DNA of 42,911 nucleotides from CAYMCQ01 sp964389025 (GCA_964389025.1 CAYMCQ010000028.1:1-42911), one strand, 5' to 3'; numbered from the stretch's first letter, positions 8,968 to 17,028 are shown. A program made the numbers and translations. The notes: generated from the letters alone by a model not told the origin.

Positions 8968-9633
8968 TCATTTTGCATTCCTGATTTTTACTCCAGTCAT
9001 CCGCTTGTGCCACCGGAGCAACTTTGGATGTTCGGCGGGCAATTCATAATGGCCGGAATAAAGAAAATCGCCGAGCATCCCGAACAGGTCGAAGTCCACA
9101 AACCGCGGGCGCTCATCAATCAAAAAATCTTTCGCCAGCAACATTTCCTCGAACGGCAGCAATCTCCGCGTCAGCTCTGCGAGCATTTTAGGCTGCTCCT
9201 TGCGCCACTGTTCGAGGCAGCCGCGCCCAAATTTGCGCTCCTTGTGTCGAAGAAACCGGAGTTGATCCGACGGCTCGACAAATTCCTTCCAGTAAATGTC
9301 CGTAAGCCGGAAACCGACATCTTCAATCTCGTTTTCGATATAGCGCCAGATGATGGATTGCACACCTTCGAGTTCCGCCGGAAAAAGTCCGAGCTGAAAT
9401 TTTGCGTCGAGATACTTCGCGATGACCTGCGAATCGCCGTCCGTCTCGAAGATGACCTGTCTGCCGTCCTTGATGACCGGCACCTGATAGTAGCGTTGCT
9501 TAGTGAGTTTCCAGACCAGCGAGCGCTCGCCGCTCGGGATGTTGATGATTTTAAACTTAGCGCCCGCGAATTCAAGGATGCGCCTCTGGACGATGCAGAA
9601 TGGACTCCACGGAAACTGGATTACTTCGATCAT
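8968..9633 (-). CDS. Glutathione S-transferase-like protein
   Basis: 221 aa. The N-terminal thioredoxin-fold domain (1-80) has the GST layout: beta1 MIEVIQFPWSPFCIVQRRIL with a SPFC site where GSTs carry the catalytic Ser/Cys, then YYQVPVIKDG (the cis-proline VP that binds the glutathione backbone) and ETDGDSQVIAKYLD (the E-S/D motif that contacts gamma-glutamyl). Residues about 90-221 form the all-helical C-terminal domain (FVDFDLFGMLGDFLYSG, similar to the N-capping box region). Probably a cytoplasmic thiol transferase; substrate unknown. It stands 71 bp upstream of prmC on the same strand. Confidence 0.85.
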   Translation of the reverse strand: MIEVIQFPWSPFCIVQRRILEFAGAKFKIINIPSGERSLVWKLTKQRYYQVPVIKDGRQVIFETDGDSQVIAKYLDAKFQLGLFPAELEGVQSIIWRYIENEIEDVGFRLTDIYWKEFVEPSDQLRFLRHKERKFGRGCLEQWRKEQPKMLAELTRRLLPFEEMLLAKDFLIDERPRFVDFDLFGMLGDFLYSGHYELPAEHPKLLRWHKRMTGVKIRNAK

Positions 9634-9766
9634 GTAAAAGTTGTTTCGAGCGATGGGAATTTAATTTGTTCTGTGGAACAGTGACAAGCGGAATTCAGGA
9701 CGGCGAGAACGAAAAAAATTCCACGCGCCGCTTTACACCTTTTCCCGCGAGGCCTAAACTCCCGTC

Positions 9767-10444
9767 ATGCCTACCGATTACGATGCCACTGAATTCGTGG
9801 ACAGCGATTTCGAAGCGGCGCAGAAAACTTCCCATTCCGCTTCCAGCGCGTCCGCCCACGCCCAACGCGCTCCGTCGCGCGAGGAAGTTGACTCGCGCGT
9901 GAGCGATGCGCAGCAAAAGCTCGCCGAGCTTCGCCGCGAGCAGGAGGAATTGGAACGCGAGCGCGCGTCGCTCGAAGAAACGCGCCGACGCCAGACTGAA
10001 TTTCAAAATGGCCGTCAGGAAATGATCCATAATCTCACGCGCGGCCTCGGTTTGCTCGAAGAAGCCGAGTTCACCGCCCGCCGCGACGCCGAGCAGATGG
10101 CCAAGACCCTCGCCGATTTTCGCGCCGCACTCTCAAAAATCGAAGCCGTCCAGGAAGAAACGTGGACGAAGGACAATTTCAACGTCGAACTCACGCGCGC
10201 GCTCACCGCCATCGAAAACGCGCGCATGGAATGGAATTCCGCGCGGCTGAAATTCTCCGTGCTCAACGGCGAAGCGGCGCAAGCCGCGACCCAAACCGCG
10301 CCAGGAAAAAAATTGGAGCAATCGCTTTTCGCCAACCGCAACTTTGCCGAGCTTTGCAAACTGGGTCTTGCATTGACGTGGCCGCTGGCGGTTGTGGCGG
10401 CGCTGGCCTTCGCTGTGTTGCTCGCGGTTTTGCTTCGTCACTGA
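9767..10444 (+). CDS. Coiled-coil protein with C-terminal membrane anchor, unknown function
   Basis: 225 aa. No signal peptide. A charged Ala/Glu/Arg-rich segment (about 40-80, QQKLAELRREQEELERERAS) is strongly predicted to form a coiled coil, and helices continue to about 190. One hydrophobic segment near the C-terminus (about 198-222, WPLAVVAALAFAVLLAVLL) would anchor it with the bulk of the protein in the cytoplasm. It is followed after 9 bp by another protein with the same tail-anchored design, so the pair may act together. Not recognised as a known family. Confidence 0.7.
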   Translation: MPTDYDATEFVDSDFEAAQKTSHSASSASAHAQRAPSREEVDSRVSDAQQKLAELRREQEELERERASLEETRRRQTEFQNGRQEMIHNLTRGLGLLEEAEFTARRDAEQMAKTLADFRAALSKIEAVQEETWTKDNFNVELTRALTAIENARMEWNSARLKFSVLNGEAAQAATQTAPGKKLEQSLFANRNFAELCKLGLALTWPLAVVAALAFAVLLAVLLRH

Positions 10445-10453
10445 GTCTGCCGC

Positions 10454-10978
10454 ATGACTTTGTTCAAAAAAAAAGCTGATCCCATTTCCGCGCGCAAGCG
10501 CGCATTGAACGCGGAGATCGCCGCGCTCGAGGCAAAAATCCAGAAGCTCGGCACGCAGGTCAACCAGCCGACATCCCACCCCCGTCTTCGCTCGACGGCA
10601 ATGCCGCATCGCGCCGGCCCGGCAGTTCATGCCGTGCCGCCGGTGCCTCAACCCGTCCCCGCCGAACCGGTGTTTGAAGAAGTGGATCAAGACAAATTAA
10701 AGGCAAAGAACGAAGCTCTGACGACGCCCAATCACTACAACGATCTGGGCGTCCGCAAATATGATTTCCACGCGTTCGTTCAGCGGATCAAAAACCATTT
10801 CAATCCGCCGCCAGCGTCAGATCCCAGATTGTTGACCTACCTCGCCGCCGGAAGTTTTCAAGGGATGCGCCCGTTGCGATACGAGAAGCGCGTCGCGCGA
10901 AACCGTTTCATCCTGCTGGTCACGATTTTCTTTCTGGTGTTGCTTGGAATTCTGCTTGTCTTCTTGAAAAACCATTGA
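10454..10978 (+). CDS. Tail-anchored membrane protein, unknown function
   Basis: 174 aa. A basic start (MTLFKKKADPISARKRAL) leads into a short coiled coil (about 15-36), then a Pro-rich linker (about 40-75, VPPVPQPVPAEPVF), a middle soluble region, and one C-terminal membrane helix (about 150-171, FILLVTIFFLVLLGILLVFL). The segment NDLGVRKYDFHAFVQRIKNHFNPPP may be a conserved docking region. It lies 9 bp after the coiled-coil gene at 9767-10444 and 12 bp before the alkyltransferase, so all three are probably co-transcribed. No family assigned. Confidence 0.7.
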   Translation: MTLFKKKADPISARKRALNAEIAALEAKIQKLGTQVNQPTSHPRLRSTAMPHRAGPAVHAVPPVPQPVPAEPVFEEVDQDKLKAKNEALTTPNHYNDLGVRKYDFHAFVQRIKNHFNPPPASDPRLLTYLAAGSFQGMRPLRYEKRVARNRFILLVTIFFLVLLGILLVFLKNH

Positions 10979-10990
10979 CTCCGAAAATAT

Positions 10991-11524
10991 ATGGTCTCGA
11001 CCAAAATCAAAACATCTCAAGGAACTTTCATTGCAAAATTCTCCAATCGCGGATTGGCGCGGCTTGAATTCCCAGGCCGACGAAGCTCGCGCCGGATGGG
11101 AAATCCCCTCACCCGGCGAGACGCCACTCTCCCCCCATCGGATGGGGAGAGGGACGGGGTGAGAGGCTTTCGCCATTGGCACATCGCCACCGCCAGAGCC
11201 TTGAAGCAAACCCTCGCTGGCAAAACTCCAAATACTTTGCCGCCGCTGGATTTGGCTTCAGGAACAGGATTCCAACGCCGCGTCTGGTCAGCTCTTCAAA
11301 GAATTTCTACAGGCCGGACCCGAAGCTATTCCGAAGTCGCTGCCACGATTGGAAAACCCAAAGCCGCCCGCGCCGTCGGTTCAGCCTGCGGCGCGAACCC
11401 CATTCCCGTCTTGATTCCCTGTCATCGCGTGCTGGCGGCAAACAAGAAGCTCGGCGGATTTTCCGGCGGATTGGATTGGAAACGCACGCTGCTGGCGCGC
11501 GAAGGTGTTACCGTCCGGCAATAG
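10991..11524 (+). CDS. ogt: Methylated-DNA--protein-cysteine S-methyltransferase (Ogt-like)
   Basis: 177 aa. It repairs O6-alkylguanine by suicidal transfer of the alkyl group to its own cysteine. The C-terminal domain is typical: GTGFQRRVWSALQRISTGRTRSYSEVAATIG, then KAARAVGSACGANPIPVLIPCHRVLAANKKLGGFSGGL, with IPCHRV holding the acceptor Cys and RAVG the DNA-binding helix containing the arginine finger. The N-terminal domain is short and interrupted at about residues 38-59 by an in-frame palindromic repeat (peptide NPLTRRDATLPPSDGERDG). The insertion is well upstream of the catalytic domain, so activity is likely retained. Last gene of a probable three-gene run. Confidence 0.93.
   Translation: MVSTKIKTSQGTFIAKFSNRGLARLEFPGRRSSRRMGNPLTRRDATLPPSDGERDGVRGFRHWHIATARALKQTLAGKTPNTLPPLDLASGTGFQRRVWSALQRISTGRTRSYSEVAATIGKPKAARAVGSACGANPIPVLIPCHRVLAANKKLGGFSGGLDWKRTLLAREGVTVRQ
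11105..11166. repeat. Palindromic element inside the alkyltransferase gene
   Basis: Outer arms CCTCACCC / GGGGTGAGAGG enclose an inner hairpin CTCTCCCCCCATC / GATGGGGAGAG (two extra C in one arm). The sequence CCGTCCCTCTCCCC type is distinct from the GAGTTACACGAG family. It is translated in frame through about 20 codons of the Ogt-like gene without a stop. Confidence 0.8.
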
Positions 11525-11562
11525 ATCTGCCTTGCATTCCATGCCTTACCTTAAATAACGAT

Positions 11563-11594
11563 TTGACACATTTCGTTGTTTGGCGAAATATAGT
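11563..11594 (+). promoter_or_regulatory. arsR promoter with overlapping ArsR-type operator
   Basis: TTGACA at 11563-11568 is a perfect -35. A -10 is either AAATAT (11586-11591, 17-bp spacing) or TATAGT (11589-11594, 20-bp spacing). Between them lies the inverted repeat ATTTCG-N8-CGAAAT (11570-11575 / 11584-11589), which resembles known ArsR operators in composition and would occlude RNA polymerase. It sits 5-10 bp upstream of arsR, which fits negative autoregulation. Confidence 0.7.
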
Positions 11595-11598
11595 CAGA

Positions 11599-11961
11599 AT
11601 GCGTGGGTTCATGGCCATCACGAAAGCATTGTCTGATTCCGGACGTGTCCGCATTTTGCTGGCGCTGCGGCGCGGCGAATTGTGCGTCTGCCAGATAACC
11701 GAGCTGTTCGGCTTCGCACCGTCCACGGTATCCAAACATCTTTCCATCCTGCGGCACGCCGGGCTGATACAGTCGCGCAAGGCGGAGCGCTGGGTTTATT
11801 ACCGGTTGCCGGACCAGACCGCGCCGGTGGCGGTGCGCGAGGCCTTGGATTGGGTTCACAAGTCGCTCGCCAGAACGGATGAAGCCGCCGCCGACACGAA
11901 GAAGTTGAAACGGATTTTGAAGATGGAACTCACTGAAATTTGCCGCCGTCAAAAATGTTAA
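11599..11961 (+). CDS. arsR: ArsR-family arsenic-responsive repressor
   Basis: 120 aa winged-helix regulator. The N-terminal helices ITKALSDSGRVRILLALRRGELCVCQITELF contain the Cys-x-Cys pair (ELCVC, Cys29 and Cys31) that binds As(III)/Sb(III) in E. coli-type ArsR. The recognition helix is FAPSTVSKHLSILRHAGLI and the wing is SRKAERWVYYRL. A second cysteine pair at the extreme C-terminus (EICRRQKC) could add a metal ligand. I chose the ATG at 11599 because MxxFMAITKAL starts are usual in this family; ATG at 11611 is the alternative. It is expected to bind the inverted repeat just upstream and derepress the four-gene operon when arsenite is present. Confidence 0.93.
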   Translation: MRGFMAITKALSDSGRVRILLALRRGELCVCQITELFGFAPSTVSKHLSILRHAGLIQSRKAERWVYYRLPDQTAPVAVREALDWVHKSLARTDEAAADTKKLKRILKMELTEICRRQKC

Positions 11962-11992
11962 AGCGAAGTCCCTGCGCCATTCAAAAACAAGC

Positions 11993-13099
11993 ATGACCAA
12001 CCAGAGTTCGCCTAAACGTCTCGCCATTTTTGAGCGTTACCTGACGCTTTGGGTTTTCCTTTGCATGATCGTCGGCGTCGCGCTGGGCAAGGCTTCGCCC
12101 GGCATGACGGCGGCTTTGAGCAAGCTCGAATTCGGCCAGGGTTCGCAAGTGAATGTTCCCATCGCCGTGCTCATCTGGCTGATGATTTACCCGATGATGC
12201 TCAAAGTGGACTTCACATCGTTGCACAGCATCGCGCGCAAACCAAAGGGCCTCGCCGTCACGCTATTTGTCAACTGGCTGGTGAAGCCGTTCAGCATGGC
12301 GTTCCTCGCGTGGTTATTCATGCAGCACGTTTTCGCCAACTGGATTGACGCGGAGGCGGCGAAAAACTACACCGCCGGCCTCATCATCCTCGCCGCCGCG
12401 CCTTGCACCGCGATGGTGTTTGTGTGGAGCTATCTCACCGACGGCGATCCGGTTTACACGCTCGTGCAAGTGGCGGTGAACGATCTTATCATGCTTGTCG
12501 CGTTCGCGCCCATCGTGATGTTCTTGTGCGGAGTTGCAAACGTGATTGTGCCGTCGAAAGTGCTCATCACCTCGGTCGTCGTGTTCATCGTAATCCCGCT
12601 GGCGGCGGGTTGGTTGACGCGCGTCGTGCTCCTCAAATCACGCGGCAAGGATTGGTTTGAGAAAAACTTTCTTCCGAAGTTTCATCCCGTGACCATCGCG
12701 GCGTTGCTGATGACGCTGGTTTTGATTTTTGCGTTCCAAGCCGAGAACCTGACCACGCGCTGGCTCGCCGTGCTGCTGCTGGCCGTGCCGATTGTCATTC
12801 AGGTTTATTTCAATTCCACGCTCGCCTACTTGTTGATGCGCAAACTGCGCGTGCCGCACAACGTTGCCTCGCCTGGCGCGCTCATCGGCGCGAGCAACTT
12901 CTTCGAACTGGCGGTGGCCGTTGCCATCACATTGTTTGGGCCTGCATCCGGCGCTGCGCTGGCAACAGTGGTCGGCGTGCTGGTGGAAGTGCCGGTGATG
13001 CTCTCCGTGTGCGCGGCTTGCAACCGGACGCGGCATTGGTTCGCCGAAGCAGACGGTGGGAAGGCGATTGTGAAAACTGAAATTGAACGCCCGTTATGA
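11993..13099 (+). CDS. acr3: Arsenite efflux transporter ACR3 family
   Basis: 368 aa, about ten membrane helices, no signal peptide. ACR3 proteins extrude As(III) across the cytoplasmic membrane using the proton motive force. Hallmarks seen: FERYLTLWVFLCMIVGVALG at the N-terminus, VNVPIAVLIWLMIYPMMLKVDF, AAAPCTAMVFVWSYLTDGD with the conserved Cys138, and GASNFFELAVAVAITLFG with the conserved Glu305. It begins 31 bp after arsR and overlaps the next gene by 4 bp (ATGA). Confidence 0.96.
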   Translation: MTNQSSPKRLAIFERYLTLWVFLCMIVGVALGKASPGMTAALSKLEFGQGSQVNVPIAVLIWLMIYPMMLKVDFTSLHSIARKPKGLAVTLFVNWLVKPFSMAFLAWLFMQHVFANWIDAEAAKNYTAGLIILAAAPCTAMVFVWSYLTDGDPVYTLVQVAVNDLIMLVAFAPIVMFLCGVANVIVPSKVLITSVVVFIVIPLAAGWLTRVVLLKSRGKDWFEKNFLPKFHPVTIAALLMTLVLIFAFQAENLTTRWLAVLLLAVPIVIQVYFNSTLAYLLMRKLRVPHNVASPGALIGASNFFELAVAVAITLFGPASGAALATVVGVLVEVPVMLSVCAACNRTRHWFAEADGGKAIVKTEIERPL

Positions 13100-13569
13100 A
13101 ACTATCTGAATTCAAAAACATCCTCACGCAGCACAAAGACAAAACGGTCCGCTTCATTTTGCCCGATGGCAGCAACATCCCGTTTCACGCTCATGTCACG
13201 GAAGTGGCGCGGATTGACAAACTGTTCATTGATTGCGGTGGGACGCATCGCGCCGAATCGCACTGCCGGTTGCAAACATGGGTTGCAAATGATTTCGAGC
13301 ATCGCCTGAGTGCGGGGAAACTTTTGGACATCCTCAACAAGTCCGCTTCGTTCATGCAGACGGAAGGCATCGAAGTGGACGTGGAACATGAAGCGCCGGT
13401 GATTTCGCAATTTCCCGTCACTGCAGTTGCGCCTGATGACAGGACATTGGTCGTGAAATTGGGAACGCGGCACACGGCTTGTCTGGCGCAGGAAAAATGT
13501 CTGCCGCCGCAGCCGGTTTACCGATCCATCCCAAGTTTTCGCGAACCTGCGGCGCAATGCTGTCGCTGA
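13096..13569 (+). CDS. DUF6428 family protein of the ars operon
   Basis: 157 aa. The sequence matches my memory of a small family (DUF6428) seen next to arsenic genes in Bacteroidetes: MKLSEFKNIL, PFHAHVTEVARIDKLFIDCGGT, a WVANDFEHRLSAGKLLDIL region and a C-terminal TACLAQEKC cysteine motif. It has several cysteines (FIDCGG, ACLAQEKC, AAQCCR at the end), which could bind arsenic or serve thiol chemistry, but no function is established. The ATG overlaps the acr3 stop (ATGA) and arsC follows after 3 bp, so it is tightly embedded in the operon. Confidence 0.8.
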   Translation: MKLSEFKNILTQHKDKTVRFILPDGSNIPFHAHVTEVARIDKLFIDCGGTHRAESHCRLQTWVANDFEHRLSAGKLLDILNKSASFMQTEGIEVDVEHEAPVISQFPVTAVAPDDRTLVVKLGTRHTACLAQEKCLPPQPVYRSIPSFREPAAQCCR

Positions 13570-13572
13570 AGT

Positions 13573-14016
13573 ATGGCTGATAAACCACTCATCCTGATTC
13601 TTTGCACCGGCAATTCCTGCCGCAGTCATCTGGCGGAAGGAATTCTACGCGCCGCGTTGGGCGATGGTCACAACGTGCAGAGCGCAGGCTCGAATCCCGC
13701 CGGATACGTTCATCCGCTCGCGATCCAAGTGATGAAGGAAATTGGTCTGGATATTTCCAAGCATCGTTCGAAGCACTTGAGCGAGTTTCTAAACCAGAAA
13801 GTGGAAACGGTCATCACGGTTTGCGGCAACGCTGACCAAGCCTGTCCGATGTTCCCCGGTCAAGTGAACCGTTATCATTGGGGTTTCGATGACCCGGCGA
13901 AGTTCGAAGGCAGCGACGAGGAAAAGCTGAAGGGCTTTCGCCGCGTGCGGGATGAAATCAAACGCGTGTTCGAGGCTTATGCGGCCGGGCGACTGGGTGA
14001 AGCCAAGCGAAGGTGA
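13573..14016 (+). CDS. arsC: Arsenate reductase, low-molecular-weight phosphatase (thioredoxin-coupled) type
   Basis: 147 aa. It reduces As(V) to As(III) for export by Acr3. P-loop CTGNSCR (Cys11-x5-Arg17) at the N-terminus; the redox relay cysteines are Cys84 and Cys91 in VCGNADQACPMFPG, matching the Cys10/82/89 set of the S. aureus pI258 enzyme. The DDPAKFEGSDEE loop supplies the general acid aspartate. Regeneration is presumably by thioredoxin. Last gene of the operon; it converges with the MFS gene, 37 bp away. Confidence 0.96.
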   Translation: MADKPLILILCTGNSCRSHLAEGILRAALGDGHNVQSAGSNPAGYVHPLAIQVMKEIGLDISKHRSKHLSEFLNQKVETVITVCGNADQACPMFPGQVNRYHWGFDDPAKFEGSDEEKLKGFRRVRDEIKRVFEAYAAGRLGEAKRR

Positions 14017-14053
14017 TTTTTCCAGTTACGGAAACAGTTGACCCACGCAATTT

Positions 14054-15421
14054 CTAAACGGTGCGTTTTGCAATGAGCCGCTGCTTCCGCATCACCATCA
14101 GCATCGCGAAGGCGCCGATGAACCCAAACCCCGCCATCGTGGGATACCACACGCCCCAGCCGTATTTGTCAATGAGCCGCCCGGTGATCGGCAGCGCGAT
14201 TGCAGTGCCGTAGTATTGAAATGAATCAATCACGCCGGTGGCGAACCCGGCCATTTTGCGCCCGCCGATGTCCATCGGTGCCGCCGCGCCCACGATCGCG
14301 TGAGTGGAATTGGCAGTCAATGATACCAACACCAGAAAAAGACAACCGAGAAAAATGCCCATCGGCGTCGGCCCCACGACGCCCATATAGATCACCATCG
14401 CCGCGCAAAGAATGACGAGGCCTTCCACAAAATAAAGCGTCATCGCCACCGGCGAACGGTGGCCTTTGAAAAATTTGTCCGAAACCAGACCCGCAGTGAA
14501 TGAGCCGAACACGGCGACAATCGGCATGAGAAAAAATGTCCAGCCAACAGCCTTGCTCGTGGCGATGTCGAGGTGGAGTTTTTCCACAAAGTAAAGCACC
14601 GCCAGTTGGTCGGAACTGTTGCGCACCGCGCCGGTGCAGGCATAGGCCAGCGCGTAAAACCACACCAGCGGATGCGTGAAGATCGTGATGAACGATTCCT
14701 TGATGCTCGCACGCGTGCCGCTGTCCTCCTTGCCGTCGCCATCGCTCACCAGCCCCGGATAACCTGCGGCCTCCGGCGATTCCTTCGGGATCAGCACCAG
14801 CAGGACCGCCATGATCGCCGTGAAAATCGGCGGGATGCGGAATATCCAGCGCCACTCGCCCTCCGCCACCACAAACGCGCCGATGGTGAAACCGCCGAGG
14901 ATGACGGGCGCGAGTTTGTTGATGCTCACCTGTCCCATCTGGATCATAAAACCGAAAATACCGGCGAACGTCCCGCGTTCGCTGCGATTGAACCACGCGG
15001 CATTGATCTTCACCATGCCGGGCGCGCCGAACGATTGAAACCAGCCGTTCATCAGCCAGATGAGCGCGAAGGTGGAAAATGTTCCCACGAACGAGCCAAA
15101 GCCGAAGAAGAGGTTCACCACAATCGTGCCCACGGCGCCAATGAACATGGCGGCCTTGCCACCAATGCGGTCCGTGATCAGGCCGTTGACAAGTTGCCCC
15201 GTTCCATAGGCGATGGACCACGCGCTCAACATGTCGGTGATGTCACTCTTGCTGAAACCGAACTCTGCGATCATCCCCGGCGTTGCGAAGCGGAAATTGT
15301 AGCGGCACATGTAATACGACGCATACATGAGACCAAGAATGAACCAATTCAATCCGCGCCGCTGGCGGAAGCCGGGAGGATAATGGATGCGAGCAGGAGA
15401 CGTTGAAGCAGCTTGGGTCAT
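14054..15421 (-). CDS. MFS transporter, organophosphate:phosphate antiporter (GlpT/UhpT)-like
   Basis: 455 aa, twelve membrane helices. The N-terminal half (RRGLNWFILGLMYASYYMCRYNFRFATPGM, then SAWSIAYGTGQLVNGLITDRIGGKAAM) matches the OPA family, which exchanges sugar- or glycerol-phosphates for phosphate. The GxLxDRxGG-type loop 2-3 MFS signature is present. A soluble linker (about 220-240) separates the halves. It converges on the arsenic operon but has no promoter in common with it. Substrate not determinable; a role in phosphate ester or arsenate ester handling is only a positional guess. Confidence 0.85.
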   Translation of the reverse strand: MTQAASTSPARIHYPPGFRQRRGLNWFILGLMYASYYMCRYNFRFATPGMIAEFGFSKSDITDMLSAWSIAYGTGQLVNGLITDRIGGKAAMFIGAVGTIVVNLFFGFGSFVGTFSTFALIWLMNGWFQSFGAPGMVKINAAWFNRSERGTFAGIFGFMIQMGQVSINKLAPVILGGFTIGAFVVAEGEWRWIFRIPPIFTAIMAVLLVLIPKESPEAAGYPGLVSDGDGKEDSGTRASIKESFITIFTHPLVWFYALAYACTGAVRNSSDQLAVLYFVEKLHLDIATSKAVGWTFFLMPIVAVFGSFTAGLVSDKFFKGHRSPVAMTLYFVEGLVILCAAMVIYMGVVGPTPMGIFLGCLFLVLVSLTANSTHAIVGAAAPMDIGGRKMAGFATGVIDSFQYYGTAIALPITGRLIDKYGWGVWYPTMAGFGFIGAFAMLMVMRKQRLIAKRTV

Positions 15422-15671
15422 GCGCGATGAATTTCGGCGAAACTAGCAGAGTTGTGTGCGCGGTCAAAAGATTTCTCGTTTGCAGCAAACAATGTCCACA
15501 TACGATTTGGTGGAATACCTGGCGTCGTTGAGCAAGGCGAGTTAAGAACGCGAGCTAGGAAATCTCTCCTGTTCTTATTCTTGATCTTTCTCTTAATCGT
15601 AGCAGGCGTTCGCGTTTCAGTAGATTTGTTCGCCGGAAGACGTATAGTTTGGGCGAGAAGCTTTACGTTGC

Positions 15672-16175
15672 ATGAAAAAAATCGAACCACCAGATTCGCA
15701 TTATCTTTCGGCAGCCGTCGGCTGGCTGGAACTGGGCAGTCCGGCTGAAGCGCTGGCCGAACTGGAGCGCGTCAGCGCCCGTCTGGAGAAAAATCCCGAC
15801 GTGCTGGAATTGCGCTGGGCGATTTGCGCGGCTCAAAAAAATTGGGATGATGCGCTGAGAATTGCGCGAACGCTCGTCGCCGCCGCGCCGCAACGCGCGT
15901 CCGGCTGGCTGCACTTGTCGTATTCGCTGCGGCGTGTGACCGATGGCGGCGCTGAAAAGGCGCTCGAAGCCTTGCTGCCGGCGATTGAAAAATTTCCACA
16001 GGAGCCGACGATTCCCTACAACTTGTCCTGTTACGCCTGCCAGGTGCGCCGACTGCCCGAAGCGCGCGCGTGGCTGAGGCGCGCTTTGGAAGTTGGCGAA
16101 CGCGAGCGGATCAAAAAAATGGCGCTGGATGACGCCGACCTTGAACCGCTCTGGCCGGAGATCAAGGAATTTTGA
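15672..16175 (+). CDS. TPR-repeat protein
   Basis: 167 aa made of about four tetratricopeptide-like helix pairs: AAVGWLELGSPAEALAELERV, WAICAAQKNWDDALRIARTLV, WLHLSYSLRRV...ALEALLPAIEKFP and YNLSCYACQVRRLPEARAWLRRALEV. No signal peptide or anchor, so a cytoplasmic protein-protein scaffold. The end ALDDADLEPLWPEIKEF is common in bacterial TPR proteins of this size. The 250 bp upstream (15422-15671), shared with the divergent MFS gene, must hold both promoters, but I could not identify them. Confidence 0.85.
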   Translation: MKKIEPPDSHYLSAAVGWLELGSPAEALAELERVSARLEKNPDVLELRWAICAAQKNWDDALRIARTLVAAAPQRASGWLHLSYSLRRVTDGGAEKALEALLPAIEKFPQEPTIPYNLSCYACQVRRLPEARAWLRRALEVGERERIKKMALDDADLEPLWPEIKEF

Positions 16176-16190
16176 TTTTGCCGTCGCGTT

Positions 16191-16916
16191 TCACAGCTCC
16201 CGGATCCAGATGTTCCGATACTTCACCGGGTTATGATGGTCTTGCAGTGCGAGTGATTGCTTCAACGGATGCGCCGTGTATTTCGGATGGCCGGCATGTG
16301 AAGTCGTGCCGAGAATTTCCACGTGGTCCTGTATCAGCACGCCGTTGTGCAGCACTGTCATCGTCGCAGGCTTCTCCACCTTTCCTGCCTCGTTGAATCG
16401 CGGCGCGTGGAAGATGATGTCGTAAGTCTGCCATTCGCCGGGCTTGCGGCAGGCGTTCACGAGCGGCGCGTATTGTTTGTAAACCCCTCCAGCCTGGCCG
16501 TGGAAGTAAGTTTTGTTGTTGTATGAATCGAGCACCTGTATTTCGTAACGGCCTTGAAGATAAACGCCGCTGTTGCCGCGATCTTGCCCCGCGCCTTTCA
16601 CTTCGGCAGGCGATGCCCACTCGACGTGCAACTGGCAATCGCCAAATTCCTGTTTCGTCTGGATGCCGCCAGTGTTGTTGACGGTCGCGACGCCGTCCTT
16701 CACTTCCCATTTCGCTTCAGCGCCATTCTCGCCTTTCCACTTGGACAAATCTTTTCCGTCGAACAAAACAATCGCGTCCGACGGTGGCGGGCCTGGGTTG
16801 ATGATTTTCGGCTCGTCTTTCGGCGGGGGAATTTCCTTTCCGTCGTCAGCGGCGAAACAAAAAGGTGCAAGAGTCAGGACAAACAGCGGCGCGAGAATTT
16901 TTGCTGGAGTTTTCAT
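16191..16916 (-). CDS. Secreted DUF1080 (3-keto-disaccharide hydrolase-like) protein
   Basis: 241 aa from the ATG at 16916, which starts a Sec signal peptide (MKTPAKILAPLFVLTLAPFCFAAD); a longer frame to 16973 is not needed. The mature protein is a concanavalin-type beta-sandwich of the DUF1080 family: AIVLFDGKDLSKWKGENG, WEVKDGVATVNNTGGIQTKQEFGDCQLHVEWASP, GNSGVYLQGRYEIQVLDSYNNKTY, GEWQTYDIIFHAPRFNEAG and a terminal YRNIWIREL. This family is greatly expanded in Planctomycetes and Verrucomicrobia and is linked to hydrolysis of 3-keto glycosides. It converges on the TPR gene with 15 bp between stops. Confidence 0.92.
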   Translation of the reverse strand: MKTPAKILAPLFVLTLAPFCFAADDGKEIPPPKDEPKIINPGPPPSDAIVLFDGKDLSKWKGENGAEAKWEVKDGVATVNNTGGIQTKQEFGDCQLHVEWASPAEVKGAGQDRGNSGVYLQGRYEIQVLDSYNNKTYFHGQAGGVYKQYAPLVNACRKPGEWQTYDIIFHAPRFNEAGKVEKPATMTVLHNGVLIQDHVEILGTTSHAGHPKYTAHPLKQSLALQDHHNPVKYRNIWIREL

Positions 16917-17028
16917 GTTGCAAAGCGAATAGCAGAACGCGCGTGATTCGCCAACCGAAAACGCACACGCCACGAACTGGTGGTTTCAAGCAACCGACGT
17001 GAAATCTCCCGAATCCTGGCGGCACGAT

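Noticed and set aside
14054..15421. ArsJ arsenic exporter
   Set aside because: Sequence matches the OPA (GlpT-like) family instead, and no GAPDH partner gene is present.
15452..15748. 98-codon plus-strand frame with a hydrophobic stretch
   Set aside because: Overlaps the start of the well-supported TPR gene in another frame and lacks a ribosome binding site; at most a relic.
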